Assembly: GCA_964415795.1 (NCBI GenBank)
Contig: CAYQBN010000012.1
Coordinates: forward strand, 1 to 64,000
DNA: 64,000 bases
Origin: CALITV01 sp964415795
GTDB taxonomy: Bacteria > UBP6 > UBA1177 > JAKLFG01
Direction: 5' to 3'
The notes beneath the pieces are model-generated. The model did no database searches and had not been told where the DNA came from. It was given only the letters and a program-made list of their open reading frames with translations. Positions within the stretch are counted from its first letter, which is position 1; every line of letters starts with the position of its first letter. A program made the position numbers and the translations under genes. Shown piece after piece: positions 1 through 8,830 of the stretch.

Positions 1-2424
1 GGTTCCTACAACCATTGCAACCCCGGCTGTACGACCGGCATGACGATCTGGTGCGGCGACGGCATCGTACAAGCGGCCAACGGCGAGAACTGCGACGACG
101 GCGTCAACAACGGCTCGTATGGACATTGCAAGCCGGGATGCACCTCAGGGCTCGGTCCTTACTGCGGAGATGGCGTGGTGGACACCGAATTCATGGAGAA
201 CTGCGATGACGGAGTCAACGACGGTTCATACGGTCACTGCAATCCCGGTTGTTCAACGGGCATGGCCGCCCACTGCGGAGACGGGATCGTGGATGTCCTC
301 GCGGGAGAGGATTGTGACGATACCATAAACGATGGGTCCTACAACCACTGTAAACCGGGATGCATGGATGGCATGGGGCCTTACTGCGGCGACGCGACCG
401 TTGACTCCAGCTACGGCGAGAACTGCGACGACGGCGTCAACGACGGCTCATACAATCACTGCAACCCCGGATGCAAGACCGGCATGACGATCTGGTGCGG
501 CGACGGCATCGTACAAACGTCCAATGGCGAGAACTGCGACGACGGCGTCAACGACGGCTCATACAATCACTGCAACCCCGGATGCAAGACCGGCATGACG
601 ATCTGGTGCGGCGACGGCATCGTGCAGACCGCGAACGGCGAGAACTGCGACGACGGCGTCAATGACGGCTCATACAATCACTGTAAACCGGGGTGCGCCT
701 CAGGCATGGGACCGATCTGCGGCGACGGCGTCGTCGATTCCGGCTATGGCGAGAACTGCGACGACGGCGTCAACGACGGCACCTACAACCACTGCAACCC
801 TGGATGTACGAGTGGCTGGGCACCGCGATGCGGCGATGTCATCGTCCAGCCGGAATACGGCGAGAATTGCGACGACGGTGTCAACGACGGCTCCTATAAC
901 CACTGCAACCCCGGATGCATGAGCGGCCTCGGGCCTTTCTGCGGCAACAGCGTCGTCGATTCCGCTTACGGCGAGAACTGTGACGACGGCATAAATAACG
1001 GTACCTACAACCACTGCAACCCCGGATGTATGAGCGGCTGGGCGCCGCGATGCGGCGACGCCACAGTGCAGACCGAATACGGAGAGAACTGCGACGATGG
1101 CATCAATACCGGACTCTATAATGAGTGTAAGCCGGGTTGTATGTCGGGAATGGGGCCCTACTGCGGCGACAGCGCTGTTGACACCGCTTATGGCGAGAAC
1201 TGCGACGACGGCGTCAACGATGGCTCCTACAACCACTGCAACCCCGGTTGCAAGACCGGCATGACGGTCTGGTGCGGCGATGCCATCGTTCAGACCGAAT
1301 ACGGCGAAAATTGCGACGATGGCATCAATGACGGCCTCGACGGCCACTGCAATCCCGGTTGCGCGACCGGATCGTCGGCTTACTGCGGTGACGGCATCGT
1401 GCAGATTCCGAATGGAGAGATCTGCGACGGCAATACCGCAAACTGTGCCGACCTTAATCCGGGATACACCTCCGGCACCGCCGAGTGTCTGGCCGATTGC
1501 TCCGGATTCGATCTTTACTATTGTTCCGGGTTTGTTCCTGCAAATCGGGTGCTTTCCTCCGCACAAACGCTATGTTACGATAATGTGGGAGAAATCGCTT
1601 GTCCCACGCCGGGAAGCGCTTTCTATGGACAGAACGCGCAGTATCCTTATCCGTTAAGAAACTACAAGATCTACGGTACCGTCCCTGAACAGTACATAAG
1701 CCCCAAAGATACGGGGACCACATGGCAGAAAACCTTGCCGCCAACTTATAGCGGCTGCTCTGCAGGCTCACTCTGCACCTACGCCGAAGCGGTCTCCTAT
1801 TGTGATAATCTTGTGTACGCCGGCTACGACGACTGGCATCTGCCAACCGCCGCGGAAGCAGCGCTCATCGTTTCCTATGACCGAAACACCCCGGCAGTCA
1901 ATGAGACCTACTTCACCGATGTCACCGCCGCGGCTTACTGGACCGCTACGACACTCGGGTCCAACGCCTATCTCGTTGAGTATCTGCAAGGCGCTGTCTC
2001 CCTCGCCTCGCAGACCACAGGCCATCTCGTCCAGTGCGTCCGCGGGACATACGAACCGACACCGGCGTTCGTCGAGCGGACCGTGTCGGGCGATGTGACG
2101 GTAGCCGATGGTTCCACCGGCCTCTTCTGGACAAAGAGTACGACAAGCGGCAAGACTTGGCAGGAAGCGCTCGCCTACTGCGAAGGGCTCGACTACGGCG
2201 ACATGGACAACTGGCGCCTGCCGAACATCAACGAGATCCTTTCCATCGTTGACCGCTCGGTGAGCAACCCGGCGACCGAGTTCCCTGACATTACCTCGCT
2301 TACGCTCTGGACATCCACCACGGCAGATGCCGATCCGACAAAGGCGTGGCAGGTGGACCTTCTCTATGGAGAGACTCTCACGGGAAGCAAAACCGGGACA
2401 TCTTCTGTCATTTGTGTAAGGTAA
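1..2424 (+). CDS. Cys-rich tandem-repeat protein with two C-terminal DUF1566 domains (5' partial)
   Basis: The reading frame is open from base 1, so the N-terminus lies outside the window; 807 residues are visible. The first about 470 residues are thirteen copies of a 37-residue unit with the core CGDG..V......GENCDDGVNDGSYNHCNPGC. This matches the general pattern of the Myxococcus Cys-rich repeat / DUF4215 family (CGDG...GE.CDDGN). The last unit is degenerate. Two DUF1566 (Lcl C-terminal-like) modules follow, each with a W.LP...E motif (DDWHLPTAAE near residue 610, DNWRLPNINE near residue 738) and a final CVRG/CVR. The Cys spacing suggests disulfide-bonded repeats in a secreted or surface protein; the Asp-Asp-Asn-Asp pattern could bind calcium, which is inference. 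Its biochemical role is unknown. The 48-bp gap to the next gene and shared direction suggest co-transcription. Confidence 0.85.
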   Translation, partial: GSYNHCNPGCTTGMTIWCGDGIVQAANGENCDDGVNNGSYGHCKPGCTSGLGPYCGDGVVDTEFMENCDDGVNDGSYGHCNPGCSTGMAAHCGDGIVDVLAGEDCDDTINDGSYNHCKPGCMDGMGPYCGDATVDSSYGENCDDGVNDGSYNHCNPGCKTGMTIWCGDGIVQTSNGENCDDGVNDGSYNHCNPGCKTGMTIWCGDGIVQTANGENCDDGVNDGSYNHCKPGCASGMGPICGDGVVDSGYGENCDDGVNDGTYNHCNPGCTSGWAPRCGDVIVQPEYGENCDDGVNDGSYNHCNPGCMSGLGPFCGNSVVDSAYGENCDDGINNGTYNHCNPGCMSGWAPRCGDATVQTEYGENCDDGINTGLYNECKPGCMSGMGPYCGDSAVDTAYGENCDDGVNDGSYNHCNPGCKTGMTVWCGDAIVQTEYGENCDDGINDGLDGHCNPGCATGSSAYCGDGIVQIPNGEICDGNTANCADLNPGYTSGTAECLADCSGFDLYYCSGFVPANRVLSSAQTLCYDNVGEIACPTPGSAFYGQNAQYPYPLRNYKIYGTVPEQYISPKDTGTTWQKTLPPTYSGCSAGSLCTYAEAVSYCDNLVYAGYDDWHLPTAAEAALIVSYDRNTPAVNETYFTDVTAAAYWTATTLGSNAYLVEYLQGAVSLASQTTGHLVQCVRGTYEPTPAFVERTVSGDVTVADGSTGLFWTKSTTSGKTWQEALAYCEGLDYGDMDNWRLPNINEILSIVDRSVSNPATEFPDITSLTLWTSTTADADPTKAWQVDLLYGETLTGSKTGTSSVICVR
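51..1440 (+). repeat. 111-bp in-frame tandem repeat array (about 12.5 copies)
   Basis: The DNA encoding the Cys-rich units repeats with a 111-bp period; for example the TGGTGCGGCGACGGCATCGT block recurs at about 492 and about 603. The copies between about 380 and 680 are nearly identical over tens of bases, while the outer copies have diverged. This points to recent duplication or gene conversion inside the array. Such arrays often collapse in short-read assemblies, so the true copy number may differ. Confidence 0.85.
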
Positions 2425-2473
2425 TGAGTAGCCATTCTCAACATCCTAGGTATCCGTGCATAAGGAGGCGATC

Positions 2474-5400
2474 ATGCGTTTCTTCGCGATCTTTTCTGCT
2501 TTCATGTTCCTTCTGTTCTTCACGGCATGTGACGGAAACAGTGGGAAAAAGGCCGATGCCGACACTCCCGGTAACGACAGCATCCTCACCGATGAGGACC
2601 TCGTGACCGACGAACTCATCCCCGATGAGGAGGAGGATGTCGAGCCCGACGAGACCGATCTCGACATCAAGGATGCCGACATCAAGGACGGCGACATCGT
2701 GGACAAGGACATTATTGACACTGACACGACCGACGAAGACCTCGTCGAAGTGGAGCCGACCGACGACGGAGAGCCGACCGACGAAAGCGAGGTGGAACCG
2801 GACACCGACGAGGTGGTTCTGGGACCGTGCGCGGCGGATCCCTGTGCGGCGATCGCGCACACCGACGGCACCTGCACCGAAGTGGGCGAAGACTTCGTCT
2901 GCGGATGTCTCGAGAACTATCTTTGGGACGAACAGATGAAGGAATGTCTTGCGGCGACGCAGGTAGTGGCGTGCACGAACACGCTTCCCGACAATGGTCA
3001 CTGGGCGGCGCCGAACGAAGACGGCATGATAGAACAGGTATGGGACGGCGACTCGTGGGAACCGCCGGCGGACACCTGCGCGTGGGAATGTGACGCCAAC
3101 TACGACAAGCAAGGCGAGACCTGCGTGGCAGGCGTACGGCGGGTCGACTGCGAGAATGCGATACCGGACCATGCGGTCTATGCCGGCGCGAACGCCGATG
3201 GGAAATTCGAGCAGGTATGGGATGGCGACTCGTGGGAACCGGCCACTTTCGACTGCGAGTGGGCATGCGCGCTCAACTACACATGGGACGGGAGCCTGTG
3301 CGTCGCCGACACCCAGCGCGTCGACTGCACGAACATACCGGCGAACGCGCACGGCACCGGCGACAACGCCGACGGGAAGATAGACCAAGTATGGGACGGC
3401 GACTCATGGGAACCGCCGGCGGATACCTGCACTTGGGAATGCGACGAGCACTATCTGCAGAACGGCAATCTCTGCGAACCGGAGACGCGGCGCGAGTGGT
3501 GTACAAACATCCCGCTGGAACATGCGCACGGGACCGGTGACAACGCCGACGGCATGTTCGAACAGGTATGGGATGGCGACTCGTGGGAACCGGCGACCTT
3601 CGACTGCACCTGGGAGTGCGATACGAACTACACATGGGACGGTGCGGTGTGCGCGGCCGACACCCAGCGCGTGCCCTGCACGAACATCCCGGCGAATGCG
3701 CACGGCATCGGTGACAACGCCGATGGCAAATTCGAGCAGGTATGGGACGGCGACTCGTGGGAACCGGCGACCTTCGACTGCGCTTGGGAATGCAATGAAC
3801 ACTACACATGGGACGGGAGCCTGTGCGTTGCCGACACCCAGCGCGTCGATTGCACGAACATACCGGCGAACGCGCACGGCACCGGCGACAACGCCGATGG
3901 TCAGATAGACCAAACATGGGACGGCGACTCATGGGAACCGGCCGCCGACACCTGCACTTGGGAATGCGATTATCAGTACCTCTGGAACGAGGGGACCGGC
4001 ACCTGTGAACTGCGTCCGATCGTCTATGTCAATCATGCCGCTACCGGCATGAACACCGGCTACTCGTGGGAGGATGCCTTCACCGATCTTACCACAGCGC
4101 TGGAGAATGCGGTGGCAGGACAGGAGATCTGGGTCGCTATGGGAACCTATGTGCCATCAAAGTGCCTCACCACGGCGCAGGAGACTTGTGACCAGAGACC
4201 GCGCAACCGCACCTTTACCCTTCCGGCGGGTGTCGCCATCTACGGCGGCTTTGCCGGCACCGAGACCTCACGCGATGAGCGCGATTGGGAGACGAACCAG
4301 ACGATCCTCTCGGGCGACCTGAACGACGACGATATGTGGGATGACGTCAACGAGGTATGGCTCAACAGAGAGGAGAACGCCTACCATGTCGTCCAACTCA
4401 TCGTGGACAACAAATTCTCCGCCGATGGCATTCTCGACGGATTTACCATTATCGGAGGCAACGCCGACGCAACCGACCCGCAGGGCATCGAGGGCGCCGG
4501 CGGCGGTCTCCAAGCCACAGACAACGCCGACTCCGCCGGCGAGCCCATCGTCCGCAACTGCACTTTCAGAGACAACTACGCGGCGGGCGGCGGCGGCGGT
4601 GCGTCATTCATGAACATGGACCCGGTCATCGAGAACTGCACCTTCATCGACAACCACGCCGACTTCGGCGGCGGCGGATTGAGTGTCGCGAACGGCACCG
4701 CAACGGTGACCACGACCGATTTCATGGAAAACTCGACCGACGGCTCCGGCGGCGCGATATGGCTCAACAACGGCTCTTCACTGAACATTACCGACGCCTA
4801 CTTCATTCACAACGAGGCAACCTCCAGCGGCAGCGCCATCGCCTCACATGATAGCGATTTGACGCTATACAATTGCTTCTTCGATGTGAACGCCGTCACC
4901 GGAACCGGTAACTATGACGGTGGCACCATCGCCCTCAATTTCGGAACTCTCGACATGTCTTACGGTACCCTTCACCAGAACATCTCCTCGATCAAAGCAT
5001 CCGCCATGTCTTTGAACACTGTCACCGCTAACATAGACCATGTCGAGTTCATCTGGAACGCCAGTTCCGACAGCGGAGACCAGATGAAGACCTTCAATGT
5101 TCGCGAGTCCACACTGTCGATCTCCGATGCGATGTTTACCGACAACATGGGAACGCCTCTTTCCCTGCAGGGATCGGGGGCCACTGTCGAACGGACCGTT
5201 TTCTCCAACAACCACGCGGTGAACGCAGGCGCCGTTTCTTGCAATGGAGAGGGATCTCTCACCATCAACGCCTGCCGCTTCGAGGGGAACGCGGCCGACC
5301 AGCCCGGCAGCGGCTTTGTCGGCATCGGCGGCGCACTATTCCTAAACGGTATGTCCGGCACGCCGAGCGTGACCATCGTGAACTCGCTCTTCGACAGTAA

Positions 5401-5896
5401 CCACGCGAATTTCTGGGGCGGTGCAGCGACGTTCCTTATGGTTGCGCCGACTGTTATCAACTGCACCTTCGAGGGCAACACTGCCGGAGTTGACGGTGAC
5501 GGTATCGCCTTCGTTGGAAGTAATGCCCTTGTCAACAACGCCATTATCTGGGATGAGGTCATTCAGATAACCTCTGCGGGGCCCTACACCTTCCCGCCGA
5601 GCAACCCGACATTCTCCTACAGCGACGTACAGGGAAGCGGCGGGAGTGGAAACACCTGCGGCGGCGGCAGCGATCCCTGTTGGGTCCTGCCCTTCGGCAC
5701 CGACGGCGGCGGCAACATAGACGCCGATCCGCTCTTTGTCGGCGGAACCGGCAGCGATCCGCTCGATCTCCAGAGCGGCTCCCCGTGCATCGACACCGGA
5801 AGCAACGACCTCGTACCGGAAAACCTTACTGTTGACATCCTCGGTGATCCGCGCATCCAGAACGAAACAGTGGATATGGGGGCCTATGAGCAGTGA
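2474..5896 (+). CDS. Large lipoprotein: acidic spacer, WDGDSWEP repeats, C-terminal beta-helix (choice-of-anchor Q type)
   Basis: ATG at 2474 is chosen because AAGGAGG lies 5 bases upstream and it begins a lipoprotein signal (MRFFAIFSAFMFLLFFTAC, lipobox FTAC); a GTG at 2456 lies in the same frame. The 1140-residue product has: (1) about 85 residues rich in Asp/Glu/Thr after the lipid Cys; (2) an EGF-like Cys-rich segment; (3) six units of about 57-60 residues, each with VWDGDSWEP followed by C.W.C and a TWDG..C-type motif; (4) from residue about 520 a right-handed beta-helix region with repeated NCTF..N.A...GGG turns; (5) a terminal SPCIDTGSND...DMGAYEQ motif typical of choice-of-anchor Q domains. 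Families with this ending are usually cell-surface proteins. The role could be adhesion or polysaccharide binding; no catalytic residues are recognisable. The stop overlaps the next gene's GTG start by 4 bases. Confidence 0.85.
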   Translation: MRFFAIFSAFMFLLFFTACDGNSGKKADADTPGNDSILTDEDLVTDELIPDEEEDVEPDETDLDIKDADIKDGDIVDKDIIDTDTTDEDLVEVEPTDDGEPTDESEVEPDTDEVVLGPCAADPCAAIAHTDGTCTEVGEDFVCGCLENYLWDEQMKECLAATQVVACTNTLPDNGHWAAPNEDGMIEQVWDGDSWEPPADTCAWECDANYDKQGETCVAGVRRVDCENAIPDHAVYAGANADGKFEQVWDGDSWEPATFDCEWACALNYTWDGSLCVADTQRVDCTNIPANAHGTGDNADGKIDQVWDGDSWEPPADTCTWECDEHYLQNGNLCEPETRREWCTNIPLEHAHGTGDNADGMFEQVWDGDSWEPATFDCTWECDTNYTWDGAVCAADTQRVPCTNIPANAHGIGDNADGKFEQVWDGDSWEPATFDCAWECNEHYTWDGSLCVADTQRVDCTNIPANAHGTGDNADGQIDQTWDGDSWEPAADTCTWECDYQYLWNEGTGTCELRPIVYVNHAATGMNTGYSWEDAFTDLTTALENAVAGQEIWVAMGTYVPSKCLTTAQETCDQRPRNRTFTLPAGVAIYGGFAGTETSRDERDWETNQTILSGDLNDDDMWDDVNEVWLNREENAYHVVQLIVDNKFSADGILDGFTIIGGNADATDPQGIEGAGGGLQATDNADSAGEPIVRNCTFRDNYAAGGGGGASFMNMDPVIENCTFIDNHADFGGGGLSVANGTATVTTTDFMENSTDGSGGAIWLNNGSSLNITDAYFIHNEATSSGSAIASHDSDLTLYNCFFDVNAVTGTGNYDGGTIALNFGTLDMSYGTLHQNISSIKASAMSLNTVTANIDHVEFIWNASSDSGDQMKTFNVRESTLSISDAMFTDNMGTPLSLQGSGATVERTVFSNNHAVNAGAVSCNGEGSLTINACRFEGNAADQPGSGFVGIGGALFLNGMSGTPSVTIVNSLFDSNHANFWGGAATFLMVAPTVINCTFEGNTAGVDGDGIAFVGSNALVNNAIIWDEVIQITSAGPYTFPPSNPTFSYSDVQGSGGSGNTCGGGSDPCWVLPFGTDGGGNIDADPLFVGGTGSDPLDLQSGSPCIDTGSNDLVPENLTVDILGDPRIQNETVDMGAYEQ
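3020..4000 (+). repeat. Six tandem repeats of about 171-180 bp encoding WDGDSWEP units
   Basis: Blocks reading TATGGGACGGCGACTCGTGG (or close variants) recur at about 3040, 3217, 3391, 3568, 3742 and 3915. The flanks alternate between two sub-types: one encodes EPPADTC, the other EPATFDC. The alternation suggests expansion by duplication of a two-unit block. Confidence 0.8.
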
Positions 5897-7683
5897 GTCG
5901 TGACACAACGAGAGGGGCGCGGCTTGCCGCGCCCCTTTTCTTGTTTCTCCTTTTCTGTGCTTCATGCTCCGAAAATGAAAATCACTCCACTGACTGTGAT
6001 AGTTTCTCTCCTGATCATGACATCGTTAGTAGTCTTGAGGATGGAGAGGAAGAAGACAACGAAAATACGGCGGTAGACAAGAAAGACACGGAAGAAACGG
6101 ACAACACCACTTCCGATTCCTTTCCGTCCGATGAAGATGACAGTACTCTTCCCGACGGCATAGGAGCGGATTCTTCATTAGACGAAACCGTCGACGATGA
6201 CAGCGTCACGGAACCCTTATTTCTCTCGCTCTCGGTCACGATGAACCCGAACGAGGCAGCACCGCTTGTCGGCGTCATTACCGCAACGACTTCACAGCCA
6301 ACCCGCCTGCGGGCAACACTCAACAGTGACGAAGGAACCGAAACCCTCCGCTATGCCCAACTCGCCACAGAACACCGCCTGCCGATTCTCGGGCTTCTGC
6401 CCGATCACACCTACACCGTGAGAGTTTCCGCTGAAACGGCAGAAAAGGGCGTTGATGCCTATCCGGGAACCTTCACGCTCGTTACGCCTTCCCTGCATCC
6501 CGAATTTCCCGATCTTCGCTTTTTCTTCCACCAGACGGAGAGCAAACGCGAACCGGGGTATCTCTTTGCGACGATCAGCGTACCGGTCACTACGCCGGTC
6601 CCTTGTTTCCAAGTGGTTGCCATTGATGATAAAGGACGCATTCGGTGGACACACGATGCCGAAGAAACTCAGCATGGCATGTACGACATTCCAAACGGTC
6701 ATCTTCTTCTCCAGTCAAACCTGAAAATAAGCGAGATCGATCTGTTCGGGGATGTCGTCGGCGAATGGCGCCCGGAAGGCACCGAAGGAGGACCGCTTAC
6801 GGTCTTTCTACCGGGCATTACCCGTTTTCACCACTCCGTGGCGCTTACCGCGGCCAATACCATTGTCACGCTTGACGACGATTTCAGAGTCATGGAAGAC
6901 TATCCCACCAGCGACACCGATCCGAACGCTCCAAAAGACGCGGTGACCTTACGCGCCGACACCATTGTTGAGTTCACCCGCGACGGCACTATGGTTGAGG
7001 AACGACATCTCCTTGACATGCTCGATCCCTACCGCTTCGGTTACGATCTCATCCCCGGTTATCAGTGGAGCCATAGCAATCGGGTGCTTCCGGTGCCCAC
7101 CGACGACAGCATTATCGTATCTCTGCGACACCAGTCGTGCCTTGTCAAATACGATCGCAAGACCGGAGATATTCGTTGGATACTTGGTAACCATGATAAT
7201 TGGGATCCTGTCTTCGCTCAGTACCTCTTGACGCCAATCGGATCACCTTTCTCTTGGCAATGGTATCAACATTACCCGGTAGTGACGCCTGAAGGGACCA
7301 TTCTTGTGTTCGACAATGGCAACTTCAAAGCGATGCCCTTCGACCCCCCGGTTCCCGACGAAGAGAATTGGAGCCGCGCGGTTGAATACCGCATCGACGA
7401 AACCCTCATGACCGTCGAGCAGGTGTGGGAGTGGTATCCCGACGAGGCGAATCCTATCTTTGTCAAGACACTCGGCGGGGTCCATTACCTCCCTCAGACG
7501 GGAAATGTTCTTGTCATATTCAGCAATACCCCCGATCCTGAAACGACGGAAGTGGTCAGTCGTATCTTCGAGGTAACTCATTCGCTCCCCGCTCAACCCA
7601 TCTACGAACTACGCATTAGGGGGTCGGTCATCAGCACTTTCCACCGGTCGTCTCTCTACCCCGACGGGATGCTCGAGGAATAG
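5893..7683 (+). CDS. Arylsulfotransferase (ASST)-family lipoprotein
   Basis: The 596-residue product starts at GTG 5893, sharing GTGA with the upstream stop. Residues 1-26 form a lipoprotein signal ending LLFCASC. About 75 acidic, Ser/Thr-rich residues follow, then a fibronectin-like beta segment (residues about 115-200), then a domain resembling the beta-propeller of bacterial arylsulfotransferases. ASST-type features are the His-containing motifs FHHSVAL and WSHSNRVLP, YDRKTGDIRWILG (a typical propeller blade) and the closing blade VHYLPQTGNVLVIFSN. Family members transfer sulfate between phenolic compounds in the periplasm; that activity is inferred here, and some family members have unknown substrates. 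Its position directly after two surface proteins suggests one extracellular-protein operon. A strong terminator-like hairpin lies inside the signal-peptide codons. No in-frame ATG offers an alternative start that keeps the signal peptide. Confidence 0.75.
   Translation: MSRDTTRGARLAAPLFLFLLFCASCSENENHSTDCDSFSPDHDIVSSLEDGEEEDNENTAVDKKDTEETDNTTSDSFPSDEDDSTLPDGIGADSSLDETVDDDSVTEPLFLSLSVTMNPNEAAPLVGVITATTSQPTRLRATLNSDEGTETLRYAQLATEHRLPILGLLPDHTYTVRVSAETAEKGVDAYPGTFTLVTPSLHPEFPDLRFFFHQTESKREPGYLFATISVPVTTPVPCFQVVAIDDKGRIRWTHDAEETQHGMYDIPNGHLLLQSNLKISEIDLFGDVVGEWRPEGTEGGPLTVFLPGITRFHHSVALTAANTIVTLDDDFRVMEDYPTSDTDPNAPKDAVTLRADTIVEFTRDGTMVEERHLLDMLDPYRFGYDLIPGYQWSHSNRVLPVPTDDSIIVSLRHQSCLVKYDRKTGDIRWILGNHDNWDPVFAQYLLTPIGSPFSWQWYQHYPVVTPEGTILVFDNGNFKAMPFDPPVPDEENWSRAVEYRIDETLMTVEQVWEWYPDEANPIFVKTLGGVHYLPQTGNVLVIFSNTPDPETTEVVSRIFEVTHSLPAQPIYELRIRGSVISTFHRSSLYPDGMLEE
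5911..5945 (+). terminator. Intrinsic terminator-like hairpin inside the start of the ASST gene
   Basis: GGGGCGCGG (5914-5922) pairs with CCGCGCCCC (5927-5935) around a CTTG loop, and the stem can be extended by A-T and G-T pairs. TTTTCTTGTTT follows. It lies 15 bases downstream of the upstream stop, so it looks like that gene's terminator, yet it is read through as codons 7-17 of the next protein. Confidence 0.7.
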
Positions 7684-7687
7684 TCCC

Positions 7688-8692
7688 TTACTGTTCCAGC
7701 AGGCGCTGGCCAGCGGGGAAACGTTTGACGACGAGAAAGAGGGAATAGAGGACATCCTGCACCGCAGGGAACCGCTCGAGGAGGGAAAAAAGCCATTCTT
7801 GCTTTTTCTTGAACGCGACGATACGAGCCAGTTCCGGCATCGGATAAGCGGGATCGAGTATCCGCCGGGCAATCTCGCGGCCGCTCACGACCGCCGCCGA
7901 GATGCCTTCCCCGGTCGCCCGGAAGGCGAGCCCTGCGGCGTCTCCGGCAAGGAAAAGGTTACCGTGTTCGACCCCATGGTAGGCGACCGGTATCCATCCG
8001 CTCCTGAGCGGACCAGCCGGCGCGTTTGGGAATCGCCGCCCGATCTCTTCGACGAGTAAGGCGACCATCCGGCGTGTCTCCCTTTTCGCCGGGTCGAAAT
8101 AACACCCGACATTGACAAGGTCGCGGTGCGGGAATGACCAAAGGTAGCCACTGCCCCAGCGGTGCGCGTCGAGGACGAGAAGGTAATCGCCAGACACGGC
8201 GCGCACCTCGCGATATACCGCCAGCGTTCGCTCGGTCGGCAATCCGAGGAACCGCCGCACCGAAGAGAAGGCACCGTCGGCGCCGACGACCATCCCAGCA
8301 GAAAACCTCGAGCCATCGTCAGTCGCCACCGTGTAACGATCGAGGAGGATGGCGCGGGATCCGAGAAGGAACTCGATGTTACTGCCGTTCGCTATCTTCG
8401 CCAACTGAAAAGAGGCAAGCGTTTCACGCGACACGGTGAATCGCGGTGTCTCCAGTCGCAAGCGATGACATTTTCCCTTGACCTCGATGATCTGCTCGTC
8501 AAAACGAAGCGCTGATGGCGGAACCAAGTCCACCGGCATAAGGCGGGAGAGCGCACCAGCGCATGGCTTGGGACCGATGACCTTCTGCCGCTCAATGACG
8601 AGCACCGAACAGCCTGCGCCGGCAAGCGTTTCGGCACAGGCGAGTCCTGCCGGTCCTGCCCCGATGATGGCAACATCGTAGCGACCGCGCAT
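7688..8692 (-). CDS. Geranylgeranyl reductase-family FAD-dependent oxidoreductase
   Basis: A 334-residue flavoprotein. An N-terminal Rossmann dinucleotide motif (VAIIGAGPAGLACAETLA, residues 7-24) is followed by the ERQ...PKPCAGALS segment typical of the geranylgeranyl reductase/ChlP group. GADGAFSSVRR (about residue 155) and LFLAGDAAGL..ATGEGI (about residue 255) are the second and third FAD-binding motifs. Relatives saturate prenyl chains of chlorophyll, archaeal lipids or menaquinone; the substrate here cannot be read from sequence. Start ATG 8692 follows AAGGAG and a good promoter. The gene converges with the ASST gene (4-bp gap) and sits beside a B12 radical SAM gene and two UbiA prenyltransferase genes, which fits isoprenoid-lipid metabolism. 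Confidence 0.8.
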   Translation of the reverse strand: MRGRYDVAIIGAGPAGLACAETLAGAGCSVLVIERQKVIGPKPCAGALSRLMPVDLVPPSALRFDEQIIEVKGKCHRLRLETPRFTVSRETLASFQLAKIANGSNIEFLLGSRAILLDRYTVATDDGSRFSAGMVVGADGAFSSVRRFLGLPTERTLAVYREVRAVSGDYLLVLDAHRWGSGYLWSFPHRDLVNVGCYFDPAKRETRRMVALLVEEIGRRFPNAPAGPLRSGWIPVAYHGVEHGNLFLAGDAAGLAFRATGEGISAAVVSGREIARRILDPAYPMPELARIVAFKKKQEWLFSLLERFPAVQDVLYSLFLVVKRFPAGQRLLEQ

Positions 8693-8718
8693 CGCTTGTC
8701 GTCTCCTTAGTTTCTCGC

Positions 8719-8747
8719 ATTATGCCGCCTCCACTCGAGAAACTCAA
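8719..8747 (-). promoter_or_regulatory. Predicted sigma-70 promoter of the reductase gene
   Basis: On the minus strand TTGAGT (8742-8747) and CATAAT (8719-8724) are separated by 17 bases. The start codon lies 27 bases beyond the -10 box. Confidence 0.6.
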
Positions 8748-8777
8748 GAAACGCAGGGGGAATCACCATACCGGCGG

Positions 8778-8805
8778 TTGACTACTCCTCCCCGACCGCT
8801 ATACT
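8778..8805 (+). promoter_or_regulatory. Predicted sigma-70 promoter of the spermidine-synthase-like gene
   Basis: TTGACT (8778-8783), a 16-base spacer and TATACT (8800-8805). It diverges from the reductase promoter, with about 30 bases between the two -35 boxes. Confidence 0.7.
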
Positions 8806-8830
8806 TGTTCGGACCGCGCGAGGGACTGGA

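Noticed and set aside
1..1440. CRISPR-like periodic DNA
   Set aside because: The 111-bp period has no short spacer structure and is in frame throughout a Cys-rich protein.
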